The notes beneath the pieces were generated by a model. That model made no database searches. It was not told the origin of the DNA and saw only the letters and a program-made list of their open reading frames with translations. A stretch of DNA of 64,000 nt from contig NC_132918.1 in NCBI RefSeq assembly GCF_047675955.1, forward strand, positions 86,319,139 through 86,383,138, read 5' to 3'. Both the position numbers and the translations under genes were made by a program. Source of the DNA: Chlorocebus sabaeus (Eukaryota; Chordata; Mammalia; Primates; Cercopithecidae). Below, piece by piece: positions 10,809 through 23,469 of this stretch; positions within the stretch are counted from its first letter, which is position 1, and each line of letters begins with the position of its first letter.

Positions 10809-12645
10809 TAAAAGGATGGAAAAAGATATTCCATGCAAATGAATAACAAAATAAATGAGATAGTTAAGCTTACATCAGGTAAAATAGACTTTAAGACAAA
10901 AACTGCAAAATGAGACAAAAGAAGGTCATTATGTAATGATAAAGGGGTCAATTCATCAAAAGGATATAATAATGTTAAATATGTCTATACCAAATATTAG
11001 AGCAGCTAAGTATGTAAAGCAAATATTAATAGATCTGAAGAGAGAGATCAGCCATAATACAACAATAGTAGGTGATTTCAATACCCCATTTTCAACAATG
11101 GACAGATCATACAGACAGAAAATCAATAGGGAAGCATGAGACTTAAATGAAACTATAAACCAAATGAATCTAACAAACATATACAGGACATTTCATCCAA
11201 CACCAGAATACGCATTCTTCTCAGGTGCATACCAAATATTCTCCAGGATAGGTCATGTCTTAGACCACAAACAATTAACAAATTTAAGAAGAATGAAGTC
11301 ATATCTTGTATCTTCTTCAACCACAATGGTATGACACTAGAAATAAATAATAAGGAATTTCAGAAAATTCACAAATACATGGAAATTAAACAATATGTTT
11401 TCTAAACAGCTAATAGACCAAAGTAGAAATTAAAAGGGAAATATAAGAATATCTGGAGACAAATGAAAATGTACACACGATGTACCACAATTTATGGGAC
11501 ACAGCAAAAGTAGTTGTAAGGGGCAAGTCTGTACCAATAAATGCCTATATTTAAAAAAAGAAAATATCCCAAATAAATATCTATTACATCTCAAGAAACT
11601 AGAAAAACAAATCAAATACAAACTAAGCCCAAAATTCGTGAGAGGAAGGAAATAATAAAGATCAGAACAAAAATAAATGAAATAGAGACTAGAAGAACAA
11701 TAAAAAAGAGCAAAGTAAATAGGACTTGTTTTTTGAAAAGATAAGAAAAATCCACAAAATGTTAGCTTGACTAAGATAAAAAGTGAGAAGACAAATAAAA
11801 TCAGGAAGAATGTAATAGAAAAAAATTATAATTGACACCACAGAAATGCAATTGATCATGAGACCACTACAAGCAACTGTATGTCAACAAATTGAATAAC
11901 TTCAAAAAATGGATAAATTCCTAATTTCAAACAACTGCCAAGCCTGAATCATGAGGAAATAGAAAATCTGCACAGACTAATAAGGAGCAAAGAGATTGGA
12001 TTGGTAATTAAAAGCCTCCCATCAAAGAAAAGCCCAGAAAAAATCTGATGACTTCACTGCTGAATTCAACCAAACATTTAAATAACTAATACAAATCATT
12101 GTGACACTCTTCCAAAAAATTTAAGAAGAAATAATACTTCCAAACTTATGAGGCCAGGATTACTCTGATACCAAAGGCAGATGAAGACCCTACAAGAAAA
12201 GAAAGCTACAAGCCAATATCCCTAACAAACATTGACACAAAAATCTTCAGCAAAATACTAACAAACCAAGATCAACAACACATTAACCGGATCATTCACT
12301 ATGATCAAGTGTGATTTAGCCTAGGGATACAAGGATGTTTTACATACACAAATGAATAGATATGATCTACTGAATTAATCGAATGAAGAACAAAACTACA
12401 TGATAATTTCAACAGATGCAGAAGAAACACGATAAAATGCATACCCTTTTATGATAAAAAACTCTCAACATGTTAAGTATAGAATGAATGTACCTAGGCA
12501 CAATAAAGCCCATATATGAAAAACCCATAGCTAACATTATATTCAAAGGTAAAAATTTGAAACCTTTCCTTCTAGGATAAGGTTTCATACAAAATAAGTA
12601 TGCCCACTCTCACCATTACTATGCAACGTTGTACTCAAGTCCTAG

Positions 12646-12722
12646 CCAAAACAATCAGAAAAAAAGAAAGAAAGAAAGAAAAGGTAGCCAGAACAATCAG
12701 AAAAAAAGAAAGAAAGGAAAGG
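12646..12722 (+). repeat. Short tandem duplication with (AAAG)n in L1
   Basis: Two copies of a roughly 40-base unit, TAGCCA(A/G)AACAATCAG followed by an AAAG-rich tract, lie head to tail within L1 ORF2. L1 normally has one copy of this ORF2 segment. Confidence 0.8.
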
Positions 12723-13489
12723 CATCCATATAAGAAAGGAAGAAGTTAGATTGTCCCTGTTGCAGATGGCATAATCATGTATGTAGAAAACCCTAAAGAT
12801 TCCACCCAGTAATTTAGAAATACTATATGAGTTCACTAACGTTGCAGGATACAAAATCTACATTCAAAAATCACTGGCCTCTATATATACTAACAATGAC
12901 CTATCCAAAAATGAAATCAAGAATGTCATTTGCAATGGATATCCCCTCCCAAAATTATTAGGAATACATTTATCAAATAAGGTAAAAGACCTGAATACTG
13001 AAAACAATGAAACATTGATGAAAGACCCAAACAAATGGAAAGATAGGCTGCTTTCATGAATTGGAAGAATTAATGTTGTTAAAATGTACATACTGCCAAA
13101 AGTGATATATAGCTTCACTGCAATCTCTCTTAAAATTCCAATAACAATTTTTTACAGAAATAGAAATAAAAGCAATCCTAAAATTTGTATGGAACTACAG
13201 AAGACCCCAAATAGTCAAAGCAATTTTAAGCAAAAAAATACTGGAGGCATCACTGTATACTACATTACTGCAATATACTACAATACTATCATTATCAAAG
13301 GAGCATGCCACTGGCATAAAAACAGATAAATAGACAAATGGAATACTATATAAATCCCAGAAATAAATCCCATTTAAGATCAACTGATTTTCAACAAAGA
13401 TGCCAAGAACACACCACAGGGAAAGGAGAGTCTTTTCAATAAGTGGTGTCATAAAAACTGAATATTCACACTCAGAAGAATAGAAGTAG

Positions 13490-13734
13490 ACCCTTATTCC
13501 ACATGATATGCAAAAATCAACTCAAAGTAGATTAAAGACTTAAGGCCTGATACTGTAAAGCTACTGCAAAATAACTACTTTTTTCCATTTCTGTACAAAA
13601 TTATATTGGAATTTTAAGAGAGATTGCATTGAAGCTCTATATCACTATTTACTACCTTATCCCACACTATATGCAAAAATCAACTCAAAGTAGATTAAAG
13701 ACTTAAGACTGGATACTATAAAACTACTGTAAAA
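13490..13734 (+). repeat. Direct duplication flanking an inverted L1 piece
   Basis: An ~82-base L1 segment containing GCAAAAATCAACTCAAAGTA occurs at 13490-13571 and again at 13654-13734. Between them, 13584-13646 is the reverse complement of the L1's own 13101-13163 (shared core TGGAATTTTAAGAGAGATTG). Both copy pairs are roughly 88-90% identical by eye, so the event is old. Confidence 0.88.
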
Positions 13735-14919
13735 AAACACAGCTGAAAAGCTTCATGACATTGATTTGAGCAATGATTTTTTGAGATACGATTCCAAAGC
13801 ACCAACAACAAAAGCAAAAATAGACAAACAAGATTACATCAAACTAAGCAGTTTTTGCACAGGAGTTAGTATCCAAAATATCTAAGAAACTCAAACAAAT
13901 CAATATCAAGAAAACAGCCCAGCTTTAAAACAAGAAAAAGACCTTATGGAGGGTCCTTAAAAAATTAAAAATAGAACTACCAGATGATCCAGCAATCCCA
14001 CTACTGTTTATATATCTAAAAGAAATGAAATTAATGTGTTTGGTGCACTACCATATTCATTGCGGCATTATTCCCAATGGTCATGATATTGAATCAAGCT
14101 ATGTTTATGATGGGATGAAAACATAAAGAAAATGTAGTATATATGCACAATGGAAATGTCTTCAGTCATTTAAAAGAAGCAAATACTCTCATTTGTGATA
14201 AAATAGATAAACTTGAAGAATATTATGTTCAGTAAAATAAGACAGGCACAGAAAGACAAATATTTATATTTATCATAATTTCACTTTTATGTGGAATCTA
14301 AGAAAATGTGAACTATTAGAAGCAGAGAGGAGAATGGTAGTTACCAGGAGCTTGGGTTGTGGGGAAGGGAGAATGTAAAAGAGATGTTTAAAGATACAAA
14401 ATATCTGTTAGATAGCAGGAGTAAGTTTCAGAAATCTACTGTACAGCCTAGTGACTCTCATTGATAACAATGTATTTTGTTGTTGAAAATCACTGAAGAA
14501 GTAAATTTTAATTGTTCTCACCACACAAAAATGTATATGAGGGAATCATATGCTAATTTCCTCAATTTAGTCATAACATAATGTATACATACTTCAGTAT
14601 ATCTTGTTGCACACAATAGATGTATAGAATTTTGTCAAATTTTTAATGAATTGATATTTAAAAACAGAAATAGACAAAGAAGTCCCTTTTCCATGACCAT
14701 TTCCATCCACTTTGGGGGAAAGTCTGTAAAGACCTTTGGTTAAATCTTTTCTCTCTCTCTCTCCTTAATAAAATACTAAATTCTTGTCATAAGTGCAAAA
14801 CCAAATCATTCAAATAAAAGAAGACGTTTACTATTGATTGTATTGAATGGATAAATGAAGTTAGAATATTTGTTTGGGGAGTTCTTGTTATACACATTTA
14901 TAGTATATAGCAATATTAT

Positions 14920-15135
14920 TGTTGTAATTTATTGAGCAATCATCACATGCCAGGCCCTGTACTAAGCACCTCACAAATGGTACCTCATTTAATTTCCATA
15001 GCAATCCATCAACAGTTGTACAACAATTATAATTTTTCACATTTTACAGTAAAAGAAGACAGTTTTGGAACCAAAAGTGAAACCCAGATCTATCCAATGC
15101 AGAGCTACATGCTTAACCCAAATGATCTCTTGCCC
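14920..15135 (+). mobile_element. MIR SINE
   Basis: Follows the MIR consensus in order: TTTATTGAGCA, CATGCCAGGCCCTGTACTAA, CTCATTTAATTTCCATAGCA, CACATTTTACAGT and a CTTAACCCAAATG end. Nearly full length and well decayed. Confidence 0.85.
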
Positions 15136-15700
15136 ACATATCACAATTGGGGAAACACAGAGATGGAAAATGATTGGTCCAATAACAGAGACCCCATTTT
15201 AAAGAAAACTTAGAAACATTTTAACTTTGTATTTTCAATAGCAATACTTTAATAACTTAGTCTATATATCAATTACAAGATATAAGTGGCATTTCCGTTT
15301 TGTCAATGAGGACATCATCAAGTTATAATTTACAGGGAACAGATAGCTTTAAGATTCACTTGCATCTAACTATTTCTCATGATGAGTGAAAAGAAAAGCA
15401 CAGATAAATGTTAGTATGGTGACTCAAACTAATTTGAATAATTACTTTCAGACTCTAGTAAGCTCTCGGTCTTACTACTTCTTTTGTAGTAAGAAAATTG
15501 AAAAATTTTATTTTTACTTCTCTCTGATTATTAATTCTTGGTAGAATTCCTTACATGTAGTTAAACGAAAGAAAAGGCGGGGGAAGGAAGGAAGCAAAAG
15601 TAGAGTTTCTGACATCCTGACAAGACGGTGCTTGGAGTTCTTTTTTTCGTTTAAAAGTGTTAACAATGGCCTGAATTTGTTGAAATAAAGTAGAAACATC
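15136..15700. other. No recognised feature
   Basis: AT-rich DNA between a MIR and an antisense L1. The frame at 15514-15699 is unsupported. Confidence 0.5.
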
Positions 15701-16035
15701 TGTTCAAATATTTGGCCTTTTATAAAAATTGAGTCTTTTTATTGTTAAGTTGTAAGAGTTCATTGTATTCTGGATTCTAGTTCCTCATCATATACATAAT
15801 TTGAAAACATTTTTTCACAATCTGAGGGTAGTTTCACTTTCTTGATCATGTCCTTTGAAGAACAGAGGGTTTTATTTGAAAAAAGTCCAATGTATCTATT
15901 TTTTCTTGTGTTTCTTGTTTTTGAGTACCATGTCTAAGAAACTATTACCTACTTCAAAGTCACAAAGATTTATGACTATATTATTCTCTAAGAGTTCTAT
16001 AGTGAAACTCTAAAATTTAGTCTTTGATCTACTTT

Positions 16036-16350
16036 TTTGTTTGTTTGTTTGTTTTGTTTTGTTTTTTTTGAGACAGAGTCTTGCTGTGTCACCCAGGCTG
16101 GAGTGCAGTGGCGACACCTCGGCTCACTGCAAGCTCTGCTTCCTGGGTTCATGCCATTATCCTGCCTCAGCCTGCTGAGAAGTTGGGACTACAGGTGCCT
16201 GCCACCACACATAGCCAATCTTTTGTATTTTTAATAAAGACGAGGTTTCACCATGTTCACCAGGATGATCTTGATCTCCTGACCTCATGATCCGTCCACC
16301 TTGGCCTCCCAAAGTGCTGGCATTACAGGCATGAGCCACCATGCCCGGCC
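16036..16350 (-). mobile_element. Alu, reverse, in L1
   Basis: Complete reverse Alu with a target-site duplication TGATCTACTTT at 16025-16035 and 16351-16361. The left tail is degenerate (TTTG)n/(TTTTG)n. Confidence 0.95.
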
Positions 16351-17484
16351 TGATCTACTTTGAGTAAAGTTTTATGTATGGTATGAGGCTGGGTTTCACC
16401 TTTATTTATTTATTATTTTCGCATGTGGATATCTAGTTGTCTCACCACATTTGCTTAGAAGATAATTACTTCCCCCGTGAATGGTCTTGGTATCTTGTCA
16501 TAGATGTACGATTTTATTTCTGAACTATAAATTTTATTCCATTGACCAATTTGTCCATTCTTATACAAGTAAAATATTGTTTATTAATGTAGCTTTGTAG
16601 TAAGCCTTGAAATTGGAAAGTGTGAAACTTCTAAAGGTCTTTTGTGAAAAGCTGTTTTGATTTCTCTGTATCACTTGCATTTCCATATACATTGTAGGAT
16701 CAGCTTGTCAATTTCTGCAAAAAAAAAAAAAAAAAGAGGTTGCGGGGGGAAGCTAGGATTTTGATAGAGGTTGCACTAAATTTGTGAATTAATTTGGAGA
16801 AGTATTCCATCTTAAAAATATTATGCCTGGATCTGTGAACACAGAATATCTTTATAATTAATTAGGTCTTAAATTTCTTTCAATGTTGTTTTGTAATTTT
16901 CAGTGAACGAGTCTTATGCTTCTTTGGTTCAATTTACTCCTAAATGTTTTATCTTTTTTATGCTGTTTCAAGTGGAATGACTTTCTTAATTTTATTTTTG
17001 CATTGTTCTTTGCTAGGACATGAAAGTATAATTGATTTTTGCATAATGATCTTATATTTTTCAATCTTGCTGAATCATTTTATTAGCTCTAATATGTTTT
17101 ATTTATTTGTTCATAGATTCCTTAGGATTTTGTACATAGAAGATCGTGTCAACAAATAGAGACAGTTTTACTCTTTCCTTTTCGATTTGGGTATCTTATA
17201 TTTCTTTTTCCTACCTAATTGTCCTGACTAGAACCTCCAGTACAGTGTTTAATAAAAGTGGTGAAAGTGGACTTTTTTGTCTTTTTCTTGAGCTTAGAGG
17301 GTAAAGCTTTCAACTTTTACCGTTAAGGATGATGTTAGTTCTGGATTTTTTTGTAGCTGCCCTTTACCAGATTGAGGAAGTTCCCTGCAATTTCTAGTTT
17401 GTTGAGTGTTTTCATTATGAAACGGTATTACATTTTGTCAAATGCCTTTTCCTCTCTATTGAGATGACTATAGAATAAAATTCT

Positions 17485-17589
17485 CCTGGGAGGCAGAAGT
17501 TGTGGTGAGCAGAGATTGCACCACTGCACTGCAACCTGGGCAACAGGGAAAGACTTTGTCTCAAAAAAAAAGAAAAAAAAAAAAAACAA
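17485..17589 (+). mobile_element. 5'-truncated Alu (right end only)
   Basis: Only the last ~75 bases of the right monomer plus an A-rich tail. The duplication AATAAAATTCT at 17474-17484 and 17590-17600 shows a genuine truncated insertion into the L1. Confidence 0.9.
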
Positions 17590-18170
17590 AATAAAATTCT
17601 CATCCTTTATTCTGTTAATATGATGTATAACATTGATTAATTTTGTTTGTTAAATAAACCTTGTATTCCTGGGATAAATCTTATTTGGTGATGTTGTGTG
17701 TTACTTTTTACATGTTGCTGGACTGTTTACTAGTATTTTATTAGTAATTTTTGCTTCTATATTTATAAGAGATGTTCTGTAGTTTTATTTTATATGTCAT
17801 TGTTCAGTTTTGATATCAGTGTAATACTGGCCTTGTAGAACGAATTGAAAATGGTCTCTTCTCTTTTAAGTTTTTGAAGAGTTTGTAAAGGATTGGTGTT
17901 AATACTTCTTTCAACATTTGGTAGAATTCAATAGTGAATTCATCTGTAGTTTTTCCGTGGGAAGTTATCTTGAAATACTGATTCAACCTTTTTACTTCTA
18001 TAGATCAATTCTATTTCTTCTTAATTTGGTTTTGCTAATTTGTGTCCTTCTAGGAATTTATCCATTCCATATAGATTTCTAATTGTTGGCATTCAATTAT
18101 TCATAATATTTCTTTATAACTATTTTGTCTCTGTAAAGTTGGCAGTAATATCCCCAAACTTGAAATTTGA

Positions 18171-18381
18171 CTATATTTTTAAAATCTCTAAATATTCTGT
18201 CTCATCTTTATTAAGAAGAGCCATGAGATATACAGACATTTCATCCAGAAGGGGCTTTGATCTACTGTGTGAGCATGGCAGCAGGAATTTCCAAACACAA
18301 ACATGCTGTAATGCGGAAGTTTGGTCTATTTTCAAGTAGTATCTTCAATAGTGGTTGAAAACATGGGAGATGCCTAAGTAG
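18171..18381. other. Unassigned stretch
   Basis: Short unassigned sequence between the L1 and an Alu; no exon or repeat family recognised. Confidence 0.4.
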
Positions 18382-18388
18382 AAGTGAG

Positions 18389-18689
18389 GGCCTGGCATAG
18401 TGGCTCACGCCTGTAACCTCAGCACTTTGGGAGTCTGAGGCAGGAGGATCTCCTGAGGTCAGGAGTTCAAGACCAGCCTGACCAACATGGAGAAACCCTG
18501 TCTCTACTAAAAATACAAAATTAGCCAGGTATGGTGGTGCACACCTGTAATCCCAGCTACTCGGGAGGGTGAGGCAGGAGAATTGCTTGAACCTGGGAGG
18601 CAGAGGTTGCAGTGAGCCGAGACTGCACCATTGCACTCCAGTCTGGGCAACTAGAGCAAAACCCCGTCTCAAAAATAAATAAAAAAAAC
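18389..18689 (+). mobile_element. AluS, full length
   Basis: GGCCTGGCATAGTGGCTCAC to an AAATAAATAAAAAAAAC tail, with the short duplication AAGTGAG at 18382-18388 and 18690-18696. The antisense frame at 18262-18672 is an Alu translation, not a gene. Confidence 0.94.
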
Positions 18690-18696
18690 AAGTGAG

Positions 18697-19265
18697 TAGG
18701 GGATATTGGTCCAGCCTGAGGATTTCAAGTCAAGGACTAGACATACCGTTCTATACTTGTATCACATGATGCAAAATAAAACATTATTTAGAATCATTGC
18801 CTAAGGGGAAACCACTGAGCAAGGATTCATCCGAAATATAAAGGCCCTGGTAATAGGAAGAAAGCAAAAACTGGATTCAAGCTCCAGGGTATATTAGAAG
18901 ATGCAAATTTAAATTAGCAGTGCCTTTGTAAGGAAAAAAAATTATCTAAGCCTAAGCATGTTGTAAGCAGCAGGAAACCAGACTCTCAGAATTAAGACCA
19001 GAAAAAAACTGTCAAGAAAATGATTTGTGACTCCATTTAAAGGATGGACTCCTTGGCCAACAGGAGGTATGAGCTATGATAAATGTCCATGTTCTCACCT
19101 TCTTTCGTCAGCTTCCAAGGTGATGGTAATTCTAAAAAAGTTCCATCCTTTCAAGGATCAGGGTCTCTATATGTATTCTTCCAATCTTCTCAGGAGATTT
19201 TATATTATCAATTCCTTTTATAGCTTACATCTTTAATCTCTCTTTCTACATAATTTTCCCAACTA
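18697..19265. other. No recognised feature
   Basis: Unique-looking sequence between two Alus; nothing supported. Confidence 0.45.
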
Positions 19266-19269
19266 TCAT

Positions 19270-19470
19270 TAAAAAAAACAAAAAAACAAAAAAAACTTGG
19301 CCATTACCCAAGTGTATTGGCGGGCGCCTGTGGTCCCAGCTACTCAGGAGGCTGAGGCATGAGAGTTGCTTGAACCCGGGAGATGGAGCTTGTGGTGAGC
19401 TGAGATCACGCCACTGCCCTCCAGCCTGGGTGACAGAGTAAGACTCCATCTTAAAAAACAACAACAACAA
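19270..19470 (+). mobile_element. Alu right monomer, 5'-truncated
   Basis: Starts at the mid-element A-rich linker and continues GGCGGGCGCCTGTGGTCCCA to an ACAACAACAAAC tail. The left monomer is absent. Confidence 0.88.
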
Positions 19471-19529
19471 ACCTTTTGTCTCCCATCTTAAAAGGAAACA
19501 AAACACCAAATAAATTTTATTAGGACACT

Positions 19530-20950
19530 CATAATCTTCTACCTACTATGTCTAGTCTTTCCATCCCATTCAGGCCAAACTTCCTAAAATAATTTTCTGC
19601 CTCTAATACTTTCCACATATTTACTCTTCAACCCATTTGAATCTCACTTTCACCTTTCCCTTTACTGAAACACTAAAATAGCCTTTTCTAAAAATCTTAT
19701 TGCTACTAAATTAAATAAGCACTTATCTGTCCTCATTTTCCAGGGTATCTTTGTAGTGTCTCCATTGCTGACAACAACCTGCTCTTTGCAGAACTCCCTA
19801 TTTTTCTTGTTTTCTCCTACTTTGCTGGTTATTCTTCTTCAGTTTCTTTTACCATGTCCTCTTTCTCTGACCTTTAAAAGAAGAACTTTCTCAGGGTTTG
19901 ATTCTAGATTTTCTTTTATTATCATGCTTCAATATATTCCTAGTAGATACATGTGTTTAATCATCTTCTACATGTCAGTGACTCCAAAAGTTATACCTCT
20001 CTCCCCACCTCTTTAGTACCACACCTGTGCATCCAAAGACACTTTCCTACCTGGCTTTCTGATAAGCTTCTCAACCATGTCACAAACTGAACTACTCATT
20101 TTTACCCTAATATATCATTTATTTTTCAGTATTCACTATCTTGGAAAATGGCATGACCATTTACCCAGTAATTCATTCAAGAAACTCTTTCTTCTCTGTT
20201 GCCTCTTCTTTTCCAATCAATCACAAAGTCGTCAATTAAGTCTCTAACATATTTCTCAAACTTTTCACTCCTTCTATTTTACCAGCTCCCTAGATTAAGA
20301 AAGTATCATCTTAAACACCTGCACTGCTGAAATATCCTCAATAAGAAGTCTTCTCATATTCATTGTTTCTCCCCTTCATTCTCCAAAAATCTGTTAGCGT
20401 AATCTTTTGGAAATGCAATGATCAGTCTGTAATACTACCATTTAAAATCCTTCAACTGTTTTCCATTACCCATAGAATAAATATTGTGAGTCATAACATG
20501 ATCTAGAAAGTCCTACATTACCTGCCTTCACCTACCTCTCAATCTCATCTAGATCTGTCTTCCCCTTTTCATAATTCAACCACAAATACCCTTCTTTCAG
20601 TTCTTCAAAAATGTCAAGCAACTTTCTGCCACAAGGACTTTGCACCTGCAGGGAGGCATACTCCCTTTCCCCAACTTAAACACACACATACACACATACT
20701 CCATTTTAAGCCTCAATTAAAGTTGTTGCTTCCTCAACAAAATCTCCCCTGATTTCTCCAGATTAAGCGGGTCATCCTGTCAGAGCCTTTCACTCCACTG
20801 TGTACATTTCCTGAACAGCTCACATCTCAACCGTAAATCAATTACTCTGTTTTTGTACAGTGTCTCTCTCCATTGCACTATAAGCTCCAATATGCCACTG
20901 TGTATATTTACCTTGTTCATAATTGTGAACATATGGTTACTATCTCCAGT
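19530..20950 (+). mobile_element. LINE-2, 3' region, decayed
   Basis: Pyrimidine-rich sense L2 text with the usual order: AATCCTTCAACTGTTTTCCA, ATAGAATAAATATTG, ACCTGCCTTCACCTACCTCT, GGACTTTGCACCTGCAGG, AACAAAATCTCCCCTGATTT, TATAAGCTCCA. This is the mammalian-wide L2 segment near the 3' end. No reading frame survives. Confidence 0.75.
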
Positions 20951-21790
20951 AACCACAATTCCTGGTCCATAATTGCTTTCCCAGAAATATCTAAAAACTA
21001 AACAAATGAATAAAGAAATAGAGTAAGAGAACACTTGTGGTTCTGTTTGTGCTTCCATGTCTCTCCTTATCAAACTATTTCAAACCCCACCTGCTGGAGG
21101 GAAGTCTCCTGACTATTTTACACACAAAAGAGGTCTTTCTTAAGAAAAGCGGGAGGATGAGTGTCTCCAAAATTAGGCAGGGCTGGGAATTTCAAATCCA
21201 GAATCTCACTGCCTAGAGGAAAAGATAGCAAGAGAAATCGAAGACTGGCATATTTAGCTGTTTTTCTCCTAAATGGAGGAAATAACTGGCGTTGAGCAAG
21301 AGAGGTAGAGAGGAATCAAACATGACTATGATTATTTGATAGTCAAATTAACTAAAAATAGATGAACACCTCAATGCATTCATAGAACAGGCGATAAATT
21401 GTAATGATGCTTACTGCGCTTGGGAAACAATGTCAGTATCTGTGAGAAAGAACTGAAAAAAAAAAAAACCCTTCTCTTTAAATGAGAATAACTTCAAATG
21501 AAGAGCCTTCCTCTAACTTCTGTGCCTTTTCTCCTTATGTGTGCTTTTTGGATTTGGACTGTGGATTATCCTAAAAGTTTTGTCCCTGAGAGGTATGTGA
21601 CTCACAGAGTAATATTAATACTTCTGTCCTTGGCCACTTTCCAAACTTTATTCTTATTAGGAACTAATTTCTTGAGTCTCATCTGCTCTTCTCTCACTTC
21701 AGCTTTTTCTTTTCTTTGACCCTGATAGCTGGTTTAGACCTTGCCTCACTGTGCAGTGGAGAGAGGAGAATGCTTTCAAGAGACCATTTC
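20951..21790. other. No recognised feature
   Basis: Mixed sequence with no family I can name. A run of 12 A near 21460 and a 73-residue frame at 21498-21719 have no supporting context. Confidence 0.45.
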
Positions 21791-21794
21791 TTTG

Positions 21795-22180
21795 TTCAAA
21801 CAATTCCCCTTGTCTAGAAGATCTTTATACTTCATTTAGTTTACCTGGAAAACCCATTATTTTAAAAATCTGAGATCCAAGGTGATATTTTCCAATAAAT
21901 AATTCCTTGATCCTCTTTTTGGGACAACATTAATTACCTCTTCTTTCATATTCTTATAGCTTAATATAACGTGTTATTTTATCTGTTGCAATATATTAGT
22001 TAGTAATTAAGTCAAAGTCTGGGTCTCCCTCTAAATTCTGGGTGGCTTGAGGACAAGGATAGTAATTCCTCATTTTTCATTGCACTACATAACTTCTAGC
22101 CTGTGGTGGGGATTAAAGGAGAAAATAGATAATAAAATATTTAGCACAGCACCTGGCACATAGTGTTAGTTAAAGTGGAT
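21795..22180 (+). mobile_element. L2/CR1-like fossil, sense
   Basis: Words in L2 3'-end order: AATTCCTTGATCCTC, AATTACCTCTTCTTTCAT, GAGGACAAGGATAGTAATTC, TTAGCACAGCACCTGGCACA. Strongly diverged, so the subfamily is uncertain. Confidence 0.5.
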
Positions 22181-22656
22181 AATTATTTTATCATTATCCT
22201 AATTTAATCTCTATTTACTAAGCAAATTAATTTTTTAAAAACCTTATTTATTGTGATAATGCACTTAAATCAATGTTTACCTTGTCATTCAACAGGTTAA
22301 GTGTTCTTGGTTACCTACTTTAGAAAATAAATAACACTTTCTACTTCTATCATATAGCATTGCGAATTCCATGCACTGGACTTCTGTCTGTAACATGCAA
22401 GATATTTAGGCTAATTACATCTGAGATCCTTTCCCTTTGAACACTCTGTGGCAATATTCTGATGAACCCTTTCTTATCAGCAACTGTTCTCTAGTTGTAG
22501 CATATATATTCATTTTTTTACTTTTTAGGGAAAAAAGGTAAGTCAAGATTCTTATACATTCAACACCCAAGGTAGTACCTAGCACAGTAACAGACCCACA
22601 ATAGCCTTGTGAAAAACGTATACTTCGAATTCCAAAAAAAAGTCACTGCTTTAACT

Positions 22657-23047
22657 TGGAGACACAGTTTGGATTTTTGCCCCCACCCAAATTTTATGTC
22701 AAATTGTAATCCTCAATACCGGAAGTGGGTTCTGGTGGGAGGTGTTTGGATCATGGGGGTGGATTTCCCACTTGCTGTTCTCATGAGAGCGAGTGAGTTC
22801 TCATGAGATCTGGTTGTTTATAAATGTGTGGCACCTCACCACTCTCTCTTTCTCCTGTTCTGGCCATGTAAGATGTGCCTGCTTTCCCTTTGCCTTCAGG
22901 AATGAGTGTAAGTTTCCTGAGGCCTCCCCAGAGCCATTATGCTTTCTGTAAAGCCTGCAGAACTGTGAGTCAGTTAAACGTCGTTGCTTTATAAATTACC
23001 CAGTCTCAGGTATTTCTTTATAGCAGTGTAAGAATGGACTAATACAG
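22657..23047 (+). mobile_element. MaLR provirus 5' LTR (MST/THE1-type)
   Basis: About 390 bases with the MaLR LTR order: CAGTTTGGATTTTTGCCCCC, GGTGGGAGGTGTTTGGATCA, GTTCTCATGAGATCTGGTTG, ATGTGCCTGCTTTCCCTTTG, ending GGTATTTCTTTATAGCAGTG and GACTAATACAG. It pairs with the LTR at 25296-25682, so this is an element with both ends kept and not a solo LTR. Non-autonomous ERVL-class retrovirus-like element; inactive. Confidence 0.9.
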
Positions 23048-23469
23048 AAAATCAGTACCAGGGAGTGGAACTGGGTAACAAGAAGAGGTTGGAAGAGTGT
23101 GGAGGACTCAGAAGAAGATGTGAAGATGAGGGAAAACTTGGCACTTCCTAGAGACGTTGAATGGTAATAACCAAAATCTTGATAATAATATCGATAGTGA
23201 AGTCCAGGATGGGGTGGGGTATCAGATGGAAATAAGGAACTTATTTGGAACTGGAGCAAAGGCTACTTTTGTTATTTGTTAACAAAGGGGTTGGATGCAT
23301 TATGCCCCTGCTCTAGGGATCTGTGGAACTTTGAAATTGAGAGTGATGATTTAGGGTGGCAGAAATTTCCAAGCAGTGAATCATCCAAGATGTAGCCCAG
23401 TTGTTTCTAACAACAACATATGCTCATATGCATGAGCAAAGAAATGATCTGAAGTTTGAACTTACTTTT

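Larger units (their letters stand above)
9725..14665 (+). mobile_element. LINE-1, long old copy (L1MA-type 3' end), coding dead
   Basis: About 4.9 kb in sense orientation, split by an Alu at 10503-10808. It begins with the old-L1 text GACTTTCCCAGACATGCAAA and AATTCATCACCACC, passes through ORF2 (endonuclease and reverse-transcriptase regions, with words such as AATCAAAAGACATACATTAA), and ends with an L1M-like 3'UTR (GGGGAAGGGAGAATGT, GGTAGTTACCAGGAGC, AACAATGTATTTTGTTG). ORF2 is broken by many stops and frameshifts; only fragments such as 10936-11139 and 13084-13329 stay open. No retrotransposition competence is expected. It includes two local rearrangements, listed separately. Confidence 0.93.
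15705..18170 (-). mobile_element. LINE-1 fragment (L1M-type), antisense, interrupted by two Alus
   Basis: Antisense L1 ORF2 text: TTTTTGAGTACCATGTC, ATTGACCAATTTGTCC, GCTTTGTAGTAAGCCTTGA, TTTGTCAAATGCCTTTTC, GTATTCCTGGGATAAATC. It holds a full Alu (16036-16350) and an Alu tail fragment (17485-17589), and an internal run of about 17 A near 16720. ORF2 is heavily mutated. The 5' part and the 3'UTR are missing. Confidence 0.9.

Noticed and set aside
10936..13452. Frames on both strands
   Set aside because: Fragments of a dead L1 ORF2 or its complement.
18262..18672. 136-residue minus-strand frame
   Set aside because: Alu translation; no exon structure.
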